A DNA stretch of 41,510 bases from CAZQXD01 sp964597315 (GTDB taxonomy: Bacteria > Pseudomonadota > Gammaproteobacteria > Competibacterales > Competibacteraceae), in contig CAZQXD010000035.1 of the NCBI GenBank assembly GCA_964597315.1, positions 1-41,510 of the forward strand, in the 5' to 3' direction. Shown here in pieces: positions 24,771 through 32,599 of the stretch. Both the position numbers and the translations under genes were made by a program. Each line of letters starts with the position of its first letter. The first letter of the stretch is position 1. The notes below the pieces were generated by a model. That model was not told where the DNA came from and did not search any database. It saw only the letters and a list, made by a program, of their open reading frames with translations.

Positions 24771-25751
24771 GTGAGCGATAGAGCCGAAAGGCTGATGGAC
24801 TGGCTTAATGGGGTGGTGGACGGCGGCGTTCGGTGGATCGAGCCAGCCTCCCGGGATGCCAGTTTTCGTCAGTATTTCCGGGTGGGACTGGCCGATGGCG
24901 GCGCCCAGGTGGCCATGGATGCGCCGCCGGAGCTGTACGATTCCCGGATTTTCATGGCCGTGGCCCGGGCCATGGCGGCCCTGGAACTGCATGTGCCGGA
25001 GATAGTGGCCGCCGACCTGGAACAGGGGTTTTTATTGCTCACCGACTTGGGCAGCCGACAATACTTTCAGGCCCTGAATGCCCACAACGTCGATGCCCTG
25101 TACGGGGACGCCCTGGAGGCGTTGGCCCGCTTGCAGACCCAGGCCGACCCGGTGGCCGCCGGCCTGCCGGAATACGACGCCGCCTTTGTACTCCGGGAAC
25201 TGGAAATTTTTCGGGAGTGGTACCTGGATCGGCATCTGGGCTGCGGCCTGTCCGCTGATCGAGACCTATTGGATCAGTCTTTTGCCGTGCTGAGCGCCGC
25301 CGCCATGGAGCAGCCCCGAGTGTGGATGCACCGAGACTACCATTCCCGCAATCTGATGGTCACCGATCACCATAACCCCGGTATCCTGGATTTTCAGGAC
25401 TCGGTGCGTGGCCCTCTGACCTACGATCCGGTGTCTCTGCTACGGGATTGCTATATTCGCTGGCCTGGGGAGCGGGTGACAGCCTGGGCGCTGGCCCATC
25501 GGCGGCGGCTGCGGGGCCTGGGCATGACCGATGTAGGCGTGGATGAGACGGAGTATCTACGCTGGTTCGACCTGATGGGCGCTCAGCGACATCTCAAGGC
25601 CGCAGGGATATTCGCCCGCCTCCATCACCGGGATGGTCGTGGCGAATACCTCAAGGACATTCCCCGCACCCTAGACTATGTGCGGGAGGTGGCGGCCCGC
25701 TACCCGGAACTGGCCGGGCTGGCGGAGGTACTGGATCGCATCATCCCATGA
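24771..25751 (+). CDS. amgK: N-acetylmuramate/N-acetylglucosamine 1-kinase AmgK
   Basis: AmgK phosphorylates MurNAc (and GlcNAc) at the anomeric position in the cell-wall recycling route that bypasses de novo UDP-MurNAc synthesis and hence fosfomycin. The 326-residue protein has an aminoglycoside phosphotransferase fold: SRDASFRQYFRV, FLLLTDLGSRQY at the hinge, catalytic Asp189 in MHRDYHSRNLMV and metal ligand Asp207 in ILDFQDS. I chose GTG 24771 (GGGGAG just upstream); a much longer frame back to 24456 lies antisense to lptD and is a shadow. Its stop overlaps the murU start (ATGA), giving the kinase and uridylyltransferase as one unit. Divergent placement from lptD is common in pseudomonads and relatives. 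Confidence 0.95.
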   Translation: MSDRAERLMDWLNGVVDGGVRWIEPASRDASFRQYFRVGLADGGAQVAMDAPPELYDSRIFMAVARAMAALELHVPEIVAADLEQGFLLLTDLGSRQYFQALNAHNVDALYGDALEALARLQTQADPVAAGLPEYDAAFVLRELEIFREWYLDRHLGCGLSADRDLLDQSFAVLSAAAMEQPRVWMHRDYHSRNLMVTDHHNPGILDFQDSVRGPLTYDPVSLLRDCYIRWPGERVTAWALAHRRRLRGLGMTDVGVDETEYLRWFDLMGAQRHLKAAGIFARLHHRDGRGEYLKDIPRTLDYVREVAARYPELAGLAEVLDRIIP

Positions 25752-26431
25752 GAGCCATGATTTTGGCCGCTGGCCGCGGCGAGCGCATGCGGCCCCTAAC
25801 CGACAGCCTGCCCAAGCCCTTGCTGCCGGTGGGTGGGCGGCCCTTGATCGAGCATCACCTGTGCGCTCTGGCGGTGGCCGGATTTCGGGAGATAGTCATC
25901 AACACCGGCTATTTGGGTGAGCAACTACCGGCGCGGCTGGGGCGGGGAGGGCGCTTTGGACTGAGCATCCGCTATTCCCCAGAACCCCCCGAGGCTCTGG
26001 AGACCGGCGGCGGCGTTTTTCAGGCCCTGCCCCTGCTGGGAGAGACGCCCTTTGTGGTGATCAACGGCGATATTTGGACCGATTATGATTATGCCCGCTT
26101 GCCAGGACGCTTAGCGGGCCTGGCTCATCTGGTGCTGGTGAATAATCCTCCCCAGCATCCCGGGGGAGATTTTGCCCTGGCCGGAGGTCAGGTGAGCGGA
26201 CAAGGGGCGGCGCGGCTGACGTTCAGCGGCATCAGTGTTTTGAAACCCGCCCTGTTCGCAGGCTGCGCCCCCAGTCGTTTCCCCTTAGCGCCCCTGTTGC
26301 GCCGGGCCATGGCGGCGGGGCAGGTCACAGGCGAACACTACCAGGGCGCCTGGCGGGACATCGGCACCCCGGAGCGGTTGGCCGATCTGGACCAACAATT
26401 ACGTTCCACGACGAGGGATGAAACTCCATGA
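25748..26431 (+). CDS. murU: N-acetylmuramate alpha-1-phosphate uridylyltransferase MurU
   Basis: MurU converts MurNAc-1-phosphate, the AmgK product, to UDP-MurNAc with UTP. The 227-residue nucleotidyltransferase shows MILAAGRGERMRPLT, the PKPLLPVGG motif, ETGGGVFQALP and VVINGDIWTDYD, which carries the metal-binding Asp; WRDIGTPERLADL closes the fold. Length and motifs separate it from larger GlmU or RfbA enzymes. ATG 25748 overlaps the amgK stop, and its own stop overlaps the next start, so three genes are translationally chained. Confidence 0.96.
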   Translation: MRAMILAAGRGERMRPLTDSLPKPLLPVGGRPLIEHHLCALAVAGFREIVINTGYLGEQLPARLGRGGRFGLSIRYSPEPPEALETGGGVFQALPLLGETPFVVINGDIWTDYDYARLPGRLAGLAHLVLVNNPPQHPGGDFALAGGQVSGQGAARLTFSGISVLKPALFAGCAPSRFPLAPLLRRAMAAGQVTGEHYQGAWRDIGTPERLADLDQQLRSTTRDETP

Positions 26432-26886
26432 GCATTGTCATGGCCCTGCATGTGCTGGCCGCCGTCATTTGGGTGGGCGGCATGGTATTTTCCCAATGGG
26501 CGCTGCGTCCGGCCCTGGCCGACCATCTGCAACCGGCCCACCAACCGGCCTTTATGACGGCGGTGCTGGGGCGGTTTTTCGTGCTGGTCTGGGCAGCGGT
26601 GGTGGTGCTGCCGGTCACCGGTTTCTGGATGGTGTTCGCGGTCTATGGCGGCATGGGCGGGGTAGGGATGCATGTCCATATTATGACCGGCCTGGGCCTG
26701 CTGATGATTTTGATATACCTATGGCTGTTTTACAGGGTTTACCGGCCCCTGGGTGTGGCCCTGGACGCCCAGGACATGCCTTGGGTGAAAACCCTGCTGG
26801 GGCGGGCCAGAACGCTGATTTTGCTCAATATGGCCTTGGGCCTGCTGGTGGTGGCGGTGGCCAGCGGCGGGGCTTATTGGCGCTGA
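26428..26886 (+). CDS. CopD-like integral membrane protein
   Basis: A 152-residue protein with four predicted membrane helices: about 3-20, 48-72, 82-104 and 128-148. The first helix ALHVLAAVIWVGGMVF and the buried His in MHVHIMTGLGLL resemble CopD/DUF2269-like proteins, some of which bind heme or copper through such histidines. Function here is unknown. ATG 26428 overlaps the murU stop (ATGA), so it is co-translated with the recycling genes, though no mechanistic link is known to me. The next gene begins 11 bp after its stop. Confidence 0.75.
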   Translation: MSIVMALHVLAAVIWVGGMVFSQWALRPALADHLQPAHQPAFMTAVLGRFFVLVWAAVVVLPVTGFWMVFAVYGGMGGVGMHVHIMTGLGLLMILIYLWLFYRVYRPLGVALDAQDMPWVKTLLGRARTLILLNMALGLLVVAVASGGAYWR

Positions 26887-26897
26887 GGAGGCCGGCA

Positions 26898-27647
26898 ATG
26901 GGAAAACTGGCCATAGGGACGCTGATTCTCTTGCTGGGCCTATCCCTGGCGGCCAACGGGTTTCTGTGGACCAAGCTAGACCTGTATTACCGGGCTTATA
27001 ACGAACTGCGTCTGAAGCCGGTGGAACTGGATCGCTATCCACAAGATCCAGGGCTACGGCCATCCCCAGCCGACACGCAGCGTCTGGTTTTTTACGGAGA
27101 TTCCCGGGCGGCGGCTTGGCGGGCGCCGACCTGGCCGGACATTCAGGTGATCAATCGAGGCATCGACCGGGAAACCTCGGGGCAGGCTTTGTTGCGGTAT
27201 GACGCCCATGTAGACCCCTTGCGCCCTGAGTGGGTGGTGCTACAAGTGGGCGTGAACGACCTAACCATCCTCCCTTCGGTCTCCAACTCCTGGGCCGAGA
27301 TTATCGAACACTGCAAGGCCAATGTACGGGCGCTGGTGGACAAGGCCCGGCGGCTGGGCAGTCAGGTGGTAGTGACCACACTATTTCCGTTGAGCGGGGA
27401 TGTACCCCTTAAGTGGCGGCTGCTGTGGCCGAAAACGGAAGACATACAGCGGGCGATCCGGGAGGTCAATGCCGAACTCCGCGCCCTGGAGGGGGAGGGC
27501 GTAATCGTATTCGATGCCTATGACGCCATCCAAGAAAACGGCTGGATCAAAGCGGTTTACGCGCTCGATTTCATTCATCTCAATCCAGCGGGTTACGACG
27601 AACTCAACCGGCGCTTGGCTCGGCTCCTAGGGGTTTCGCCGGACTAG
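26898..27647 (+). CDS. Membrane-anchored SGNH/GDSL hydrolase
   Basis: A 249-residue lipase/esterase-fold protein. One N-terminal hydrophobic segment (IGTLILLLGLSLAANGFLW) acts as anchor or uncleaved signal, placing the domain in the periplasm. Block I is YGDSRA with nucleophile Ser69, block II has the oxyanion Gly in RGIDRETSG, block III is GVND, and block V supplies Asp224 and His227 in DFIHLN. The family includes carbohydrate O-acetyl esterases and acyl transferases. ATG 26898, with GAGGAGG upstream, decides the start; a frame back to 26418 overlaps murU and the membrane gene and is not real. It stands between cell-wall recycling genes and a glycan-modification cassette; a role in removing or moving acyl groups on a surface polymer is inference. 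Confidence 0.85.
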   Translation: MGKLAIGTLILLLGLSLAANGFLWTKLDLYYRAYNELRLKPVELDRYPQDPGLRPSPADTQRLVFYGDSRAAAWRAPTWPDIQVINRGIDRETSGQALLRYDAHVDPLRPEWVVLQVGVNDLTILPSVSNSWAEIIEHCKANVRALVDKARRLGSQVVVTTLFPLSGDVPLKWRLLWPKTEDIQRAIREVNAELRALEGEGVIVFDAYDAIQENGWIKAVYALDFIHLNPAGYDELNRRLARLLGVSPD

Positions 27648-27769
27648 GGTTCCCGAGCGGTCGGGCCTGATATAAGCTGTGCGCCCCGGCGCTGGGCCGG
27701 GAATGATAAACCAGCCCAATAGTCCCGGGCGGAGTCAAGGCCGGGCGCCGGCATGGGAGACAGCAGCCG

Positions 27770-29485
27770 ATGACCACCAGACCTCCGATCCCCCACGACA
27801 GTCATCTGCTTGCGCCACTGGTGCTGTTGGCGCTGCTGTTGGCTTCGGTCCTGATCCACGCCCCCCACACCCTATTTGATGTGGCCGACACCAATCTGGA
27901 CTTCTTTGTCCATTACAACTGGGCGGTGCAGTTTCTCCAGGCCCTGCATGGGGGCGACCCCTATCCGCGCTGGATGCCCCTGGCTAATTTCGGGGTGGGC
28001 GAGCCGGCTTTGATGTTCTACTCGCCGCTGTTTTATTACGCCACCGCCCTGGTGGGCTGGTTCACCGACTCCACCTGGGCGGCCATCAAAATCGTTGAAG
28101 TACTCTCCACCACCATCGCCGGGTGGTTCGCCTGGCGGCTGTTGCGGTTGTTTTGCGGCCCTGGTCTGGCGCTGGTCGGCGCGGTGGCCTGCCAGGCCGC
28201 GCCCATGGTGTTTATGCTGTTTCATTATTTCAACGGCCTGCCTTGGGCCAGTAGTTTCGCGGCGCTCGCGGCCTTGGCCTATTACACCTTCCGGCCCCAG
28301 GAGCGGGATCAATGGCTGGATATTCCCGTCGCTTTGGCGGTGGCGGCCCTGACCCTGACCCACACGGTATCGGCGCTGATGGCTCTGATTACCATGACAT
28401 TCCATTTGGTGGTCTTTGTCCGCCGCGAACACGGTCGCTGGCGAGTGGCGTGGCGGCCGGTGGCGGCCTGGTTTTTGTCGGTGGCCGCCGGCCTGGGGCT
28501 ATCCATGGTGTATTTCTACCCCGCAGTGCGGTCCATGGGACTGATCAATGCCGATGTGTGGATTCAGAACTACACGCCTTTCGATGCCTTCGCCTTCTCC
28601 ACCGTAACCTGGCTGGTGTTCGGCATTCGCTGGTTTTCCTTTCAGTGGGTCGTGCCGGGGGTCAGTTTGTTGGGGGTATTGTTCGCCACGGCCTGGGTGT
28701 ACCGTCGGGGTGGGGTAGCCGACGCCACGGGTCGAGCGCTATTGGGCATGCTGGCGGTGAGCTGGGCTAGTCTGTTTATCGCCAGTGAGCTGTCCTACCC
28801 GCTTTGGGTTGTGGAAACGCCTCTGCGCAAAGTGCAGTTCCCCCACCGGTTTTTGTACATCACCGCCATCACCGCCCCCGTGGTGTGCCTCATCTGCCTG
28901 CGCGAGGCGCTCGACGGGGCGCGATCCCGTCTTTGGGTGTGGGCCGGCGCTGCGCCCCTGGTCGCGGGGCTGGCCCTGACGGCGGCTCTGGCCATGAAAA
29001 TGATTCTGGTGGACGGCAAGGCGTTGGAGCTGGAGCGGGATAATCTCCGGGGCTATGCCGGGTTGGCGGAATACCGGCTCGATACCCTGGGACCCCAATG
29101 GCGGGACTATACCGACCGGGGCGGATTCGCCGTCGAGTGCGAACGGCTCGGGATGGACTGCCTGGAACGGCAAGCCGAGGGGCGGACCCGGTCCTGGCTG
29201 CTGACCACGACTCAAGCCGTGGAACCGCGCCTGCCGGTATTCTACTTCCCGGCCTGGTCCTTGTCCGTGAATGGCAATGCCGTGGCGACCCGGCCCGACC
29301 CGGCCACCGGGCTATTGCTCGTACGCTTACCGCCCGGCCAGCACCAAGTTAACCTGACCTGGGCCGGGCTGCCCCAGGAGCGAATCGGGCTGTGGATCAG
29401 CCTGCTGACCTTGGCGCTGCTACTGGGATTGAAAGTCCGCCGTGCGTGGTCGACACAGCGCATCCTCCAGAGCCAGGCGCGTTAA
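27770..29485 (+). CDS. Polytopic membrane protein, GT-C / PTPS-related type (putative glycosyltransferase)
   Basis: A 571-residue membrane protein with roughly ten to twelve hydrophobic helices and a C-terminal periplasmic-looking beta-rich segment (~460-540) before a last helix. The first loop holds Asp residues (DVADTNLDFFVHY) and RWMPLANFGVGEPALMFYSP, which matches the consensus of the 6-pyruvoyl-tetrahydropterin-synthase-related membrane family. That family has a GT-C-like plan in which acidic residues in the first large loop serve catalysis with polyprenyl-phosphate sugars; despite the name it has no relation to pterin enzymes. No better function can be given. ATG 27770 is preceded by GGGAGACAG. 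A GT2-GtrA gene follows and would supply and flip a lipid-linked sugar, consistent with a Gtr-type system. Confidence 0.75.
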   Translation: MTTRPPIPHDSHLLAPLVLLALLLASVLIHAPHTLFDVADTNLDFFVHYNWAVQFLQALHGGDPYPRWMPLANFGVGEPALMFYSPLFYYATALVGWFTDSTWAAIKIVEVLSTTIAGWFAWRLLRLFCGPGLALVGAVACQAAPMVFMLFHYFNGLPWASSFAALAALAYYTFRPQERDQWLDIPVALAVAALTLTHTVSALMALITMTFHLVVFVRREHGRWRVAWRPVAAWFLSVAAGLGLSMVYFYPAVRSMGLINADVWIQNYTPFDAFAFSTVTWLVFGIRWFSFQWVVPGVSLLGVLFATAWVYRRGGVADATGRALLGMLAVSWASLFIASELSYPLWVVETPLRKVQFPHRFLYITAITAPVVCLICLREALDGARSRLWVWAGAAPLVAGLALTAALAMKMILVDGKALELERDNLRGYAGLAEYRLDTLGPQWRDYTDRGGFAVECERLGMDCLERQAEGRTRSWLLTTTQAVEPRLPVFYFPAWSLSVNGNAVATRPDPATGLLLVRLPPGQHQVNLTWAGLPQERIGLWISLLTLALLLGLKVRRAWSTQRILQSQAR

Positions 29486-29492
29486 GATTTGT

Positions 29493-29521
29493 GACGTTCC
29501 CAGGGGATGGGCGGGAACGTC
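29493..29521 (+). promoter_or_regulatory. Perfect 9-bp hairpin between two glycan genes
   Basis: GACGTTCCC (29493-29501) pairs perfectly with GGGAACGTC (29513-29521) across an 11-nt loop. No T-run follows, so it is not a standard terminator. It sits 8 bp past one stop and 44 bp before the next start, and could be an operator, an mRNA-stabilising stem or a weak attenuator. Confidence 0.4.
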
Positions 29522-29564
29522 CGGTGGTTCGTGAAATAATTTATCTCTTTGCAGGCAACGGTAC

Positions 29565-30695
29565 TTGGAGCTTGGGACTTTGGAAAAGCCGACCCCGATA
29601 GTGGAACCCATAGAACTGACGGTGGTGATTCCCACCCTCAACGAACACGACAATATCCGGCCCTTGATCGACAAGCTGGAGCAGACCCTGGCCGGGGTCA
29701 ACTGGGAGATCGTGTTCGTGGACGACGATTCCCAGGACGGAACGGTGGAATTGATCCGCGGCATCGCCGCCCGTGATCGGCGTATCCGCCTGTTGCACCG
29801 GATCGGTCGGCGGGGGCTGTCCTCGGCCTGTATCGAGGGGATGCTATCCAGTTCGGCCATTTATATGGCGGTGATGGACGCCGATATGCAGCACGACGAG
29901 TCCCTGCTGCCCCAGATGCTGGAACAGATGCGCAAGGACCAGGCCGATGTGGTGATCGGCAGCCGCTACACAGACGGGGGCGGGGTAGGCGATTGGGCGC
30001 AATCCCGCCACCGCATGAGTCGCTTCGCCAGCCGCTTAAGCCGACTGGTCCTAAAAGCCGAAGTGACCGACCCCATGAGCGGGTTTTTTATGTTACGCAG
30101 CGAGGTGTTTCGGGAGGCCATGCGGGACCTGTCGGGCATCGGTTTTAAAATCCTGTTGGATATTTTGTCCTCCTCCCGGCAGTTGCGGGTCAAGGAGCTG
30201 CCTTACAAATTCCGTAACCGCCTCGCCGGGGACAGCAAGCTGGATACCATGGCGGTTTGGGAGTACCTGACCATGCTCATGGACAAGCTGTTCGGTCATA
30301 TCGTCCCGGTGCGCTTCGTGCTGTTCACCGCCGTGGGGCTGCTGGGGTTAGGGGTTCATCTGCTGGTGCTAGGGGTTGCCCACCGAAGCTTTGGGCTCAA
30401 CTTCGAACTGGCCCAGTTGTTGGCGACCTTGGTGGCCATGAGCAACAACTACGTACTCAACAACGTGTTCACCTACCGGGACAGACGCCTGCGGGGGTGG
30501 CGCTTCGTCCGGGGGCTGGTGTCATTTTATCTCATTTGTAGCTTCGGAGCCTTCGCCAATGTCGGCGTGGCGTCGTATCTGTACGGCGCTCAGCAGCAGT
30601 GGTGGGCGGCTGGCGTATCCGGGGCGCTGATTGGCGCGGTGTGGAACTACGCGGTATCCTCGGTGTTCACTTGGCGAACCCCCAAGCGGGCCTGA
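29565..30695 (+). CDS. GT2 polyprenyl-phosphate glycosyltransferase fused to a GtrA flippase-like domain
   Basis: A 376-residue fusion. Residues ~18-240 are a family-2 glycosyltransferase of the dolichol-phosphate mannose synthase type: VVIPTLNEHDNI, FVDDDSQDGT, the metal-binding DADMQHDESLLP and MSGFFMLR. Residues ~245-370 are a GtrA domain of four membrane helices, with NNYVLNNVFTYRDRR. The GT2 part charges polyprenyl phosphate with a sugar on the cytoplasmic face; GtrA proteins are thought to flip it. Archaeal dolichol-phosphate mannose synthases have the same plan. The start is uncertain: TTG 29565 has AGG about ten bases upstream, while TTG 29580 has GGAG nine bases upstream. No ATG precedes the GT2 motifs. 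Confidence 0.9.
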   Translation: MELGTLEKPTPIVEPIELTVVIPTLNEHDNIRPLIDKLEQTLAGVNWEIVFVDDDSQDGTVELIRGIAARDRRIRLLHRIGRRGLSSACIEGMLSSSAIYMAVMDADMQHDESLLPQMLEQMRKDQADVVIGSRYTDGGGVGDWAQSRHRMSRFASRLSRLVLKAEVTDPMSGFFMLRSEVFREAMRDLSGIGFKILLDILSSSRQLRVKELPYKFRNRLAGDSKLDTMAVWEYLTMLMDKLFGHIVPVRFVLFTAVGLLGLGVHLLVLGVAHRSFGLNFELAQLLATLVAMSNNYVLNNVFTYRDRRLRGWRFVRGLVSFYLICSFGAFANVGVASYLYGAQQQWWAAGVSGALIGAVWNYAVSSVFTWRTPKRA

Positions 30696-30722
30696 GGCCC
30701 CCAAGAGATAGAGGGCCGCGTA

Positions 30723-31856
30723 ATGCCAATGGGTTTATCGCTGTATTTCGACCTGTTCCGCTTTTCGGCGGCGTTTATCGTATTCGCCTCTCATCTCTCC
30801 TATCTGGCCTATACCGGTCCCGGAACGGAAGGGATGATGATCTACGGGCACGGGGCGGTGATGGCTTTTTTCGTGCTGTCCGGCTATGTCATCGCCTTTA
30901 CCACCGACAAAAAACATAAAACCTTTGATGATTATCTGGTGGTGCGGCTCGCCCGGCTGTATTCGGTGATCGTGCCCGCCCTGTTTCTCACCCCCTTGCT
31001 AGATGGGGTGGGCGCCTGGTTCGATCCGGCGTTATACCAGCCCCTTCCTGACTCCTATCCGCCACTGCGGTTCATCATTACCGCCCTGTATCTCCAGGAA
31101 TCATGGTGGCTGTCCATGCGCTACTTCTCCAACGCGCCAATCTGGTCCCTGGCTTATGAGTTCTGGTACTACCTGATTTTTGGCGCCTTGGCTTTTTCTA
31201 GCGGCTGGCGACGGGTTGTGTTGATTTTCCTGGCCTGCCTGGGGGCTGGTCCGCGGATTCTGGTGTTGTTTCCCATCTGGTTGCTGGGGGTGCTGGCTTA
31301 CCGCATTCATACCTCGGCCTGGCGCCTGAACCGAACGACGGCCTTGCTGCTGTTCGTGGGCAGTTTGGCGCTCATCGTCGCCATATATGAACACAGTTAT
31401 GGGCGGCGTTTACAGAATGCGCTCTATGTGGTCCGCGCGTATCCCGAACTTAGCGAGTTTCTCACCTGGTCGCGGTTTTTTCTGGCGGATTATCTGGTGG
31501 GCCTGCTGTTTTTCGCCCATATCCTCGCCGCCAAGTATCTGATCGACGGCGCCGCCGAGCGCCTGTTGGTTCGGTATCAAGGGACGCTGCGGTTTTTAGG
31601 GGGCTTTACTTTTTCCCTTTACGTGTTCCATATGCCCTTGATATTTTTTTCCCGGGCGGTGACCGGATACGATACCGAAAACCCGATTCAGGTGTTGCTG
31701 TTCAGCGCGGTGATATTGGTGCTATGCGCGTTGTTGGCGCGGGTTACCGAACACAAGAAAAGCGGGTACCGGCGGCGTTTGTCGACCCTATGGGCCTGGG
31801 CTGCGGGCGGATTCGCGGCCCTCGCCCTGCGGAGTCAGAAAAGCCCGTCGCAATAA
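30723..31856 (+). CDS. Acyltransferase 3 family membrane protein (OafA/YrhL-like)
   Basis: A 377-residue membrane protein with about ten helices. Family marks are FDLFRFSAAFIVFASHLSY with the key His of helix 1, MAFFVLSGYVIAF, the arginine-rich DDYLVVRLARLYSVIVPAL, WSLAYEFWYY and YVFHMPLIFF. Such proteins move acetyl or other acyl groups across the inner membrane onto polysaccharides, peptidoglycan or lipids. ATG 30723 has AGAGGG upstream. It follows the GT2-GtrA gene by 27 bp, so the three genes look like an operon that adds a sugar and an acyl group to a surface glycan; the SGNH hydrolase upstream could be a partner. The last codons overlap a terminator serving the tRNA on the other strand. 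Confidence 0.92.
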   Translation: MPMGLSLYFDLFRFSAAFIVFASHLSYLAYTGPGTEGMMIYGHGAVMAFFVLSGYVIAFTTDKKHKTFDDYLVVRLARLYSVIVPALFLTPLLDGVGAWFDPALYQPLPDSYPPLRFIITALYLQESWWLSMRYFSNAPIWSLAYEFWYYLIFGALAFSSGWRRVVLIFLACLGAGPRILVLFPIWLLGVLAYRIHTSAWRLNRTTALLLFVGSLALIVAIYEHSYGRRLQNALYVVRAYPELSEFLTWSRFFLADYLVGLLFFAHILAAKYLIDGAAERLLVRYQGTLRFLGGFTFSLYVFHMPLIFFSRAVTGYDTENPIQVLLFSAVILVLCALLARVTEHKKSGYRRRLSTLWAWAAGGFAALALRSQKSPSQ

Positions 31857-31880
31857 AAAACGCCACCCTGGGGTGGCGTT
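31851..31880 (-). terminator. Rho-independent terminator of the initiator tRNA gene
   Basis: A perfect 10-bp stem (31859-31868 with 31871-31880) with a 2-nt spacer, tightly closed in practice, followed on the minus strand by TTTTTTATTG. The orientation fits transcription of the tRNA. It overlaps the stop codon of the convergent acyltransferase gene. Confidence 0.88.
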
Positions 31881-31888
31881 GGGATGAC

Positions 31889-31965
<77 letters not shown>

Positions 31966-31978
31966 TCAGAAGTGGCGC

Positions 31979-32007
31979 ACTATACAGAGCCTGCCGGGCG
32001 CTGGCAA
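31979..32007 (-). promoter_or_regulatory. Sigma-70 promoter of the initiator tRNA gene
   Basis: On the minus strand, TTGCCA (32007-32002) and TATAGT (31984-31979) are separated by exactly 17 bp. A GC-rich stretch (GCGCC) follows the -10 box, the discriminator type seen at stable-RNA promoters under stringent control. Transcription would begin near 31972, a few bases before the mature tRNA 5' end. Confidence 0.82.
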
Positions 32008-32020
32008 GAGACAATCGAAA

Positions 32021-32599
32021 TTACTGGCTGGCCAGCAGCGCTTTGGTATCCGGCCCTAGGGGCAGGGTATAGTCAAACGAGGCCAGGATCAGGCTGTCGG
32101 TGGCGCGGATCAACCGAGCGTTCACATACACCGTGTTCTTGCCCACCGCGTAAATACCGGCGATCACCCCGGCGGCGTCGTGGTTGCGGCTGAGATCCCG
32201 GACCATGCGCGACAGCACGAACTCCCCGGCCCCCTCCTTGATAAAGACATTGTTGCGCATCTTCATCTCGATCATGGTGAAACCCTGTTGAGAGAAGCGG
32301 GAAGCGATCTGCTCGGCGATCATCCGTCCCAGGGCCGAGGAGGTTTCCAGGCCATTGATATTGACGAAGGTGGCGGTGAGCAGGGGCTGGCGGTTGTCCT
32401 TGAGCCAGGGCACCCGGCTCAGCAGGGCTTCCGCCGCCTGGTAGTTGCGGCCCACCAGATCGGCATCCTCAATGGTCACTCGTCCGGGCACGTGGGTGCC
32501 GGGCTGGGCGCAGCCCGCCGCTAGCAGCATCCCGGCCAGCAGCGCGACCATTACCCGGACGCTCCGGCCAGGGGTCGTCTTTGCCTGACATCCGTTCAT
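32021..32599 (-). CDS. FlgO-like outer membrane lipoprotein
   Basis: A 192-residue lipoprotein with lipobox LAAGC at Cys30; Gln at +3 (CAQ) and Ala at +2 do not suggest inner-membrane retention. The body resembles the FlgO family: NYQAAEALLS, a LTATFVNINGLETSSALGR strand-helix with MIAEQIASRFSQQGF, and a late VGKNTVYVNARLIRATDSLI. In Vibrio FlgO is tied to the flagellar outer-membrane disc, but no flagellar gene lies here, so a motility role is doubtful. Its ATG overlaps the stop of the other lipoprotein gene (ATGA), so the pair is co-translated. A later Met17 start would still include the lipobox. Confidence 0.78.
   Translation of the reverse strand: MNGCQAKTTPGRSVRVMVALLAGMLLAAGCAQPGTHVPGRVTIEDADLVGRNYQAAEALLSRVPWLKDNRQPLLTATFVNINGLETSSALGRMIAEQIASRFSQQGFTMIEMKMRNNVFIKEGAGEFVLSRMVRDLSRNHDAAGVIAGIYAVGKNTVYVNARLIRATDSLILASFDYTLPLGPDTKALLASQ

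Noticed and set aside
26418..26897. Extension of the SGNH hydrolase frame back to 26418
   Set aside because: It covers murU's end and the whole small membrane gene in another frame; ATG 26898 has a strong ribosome-binding site.
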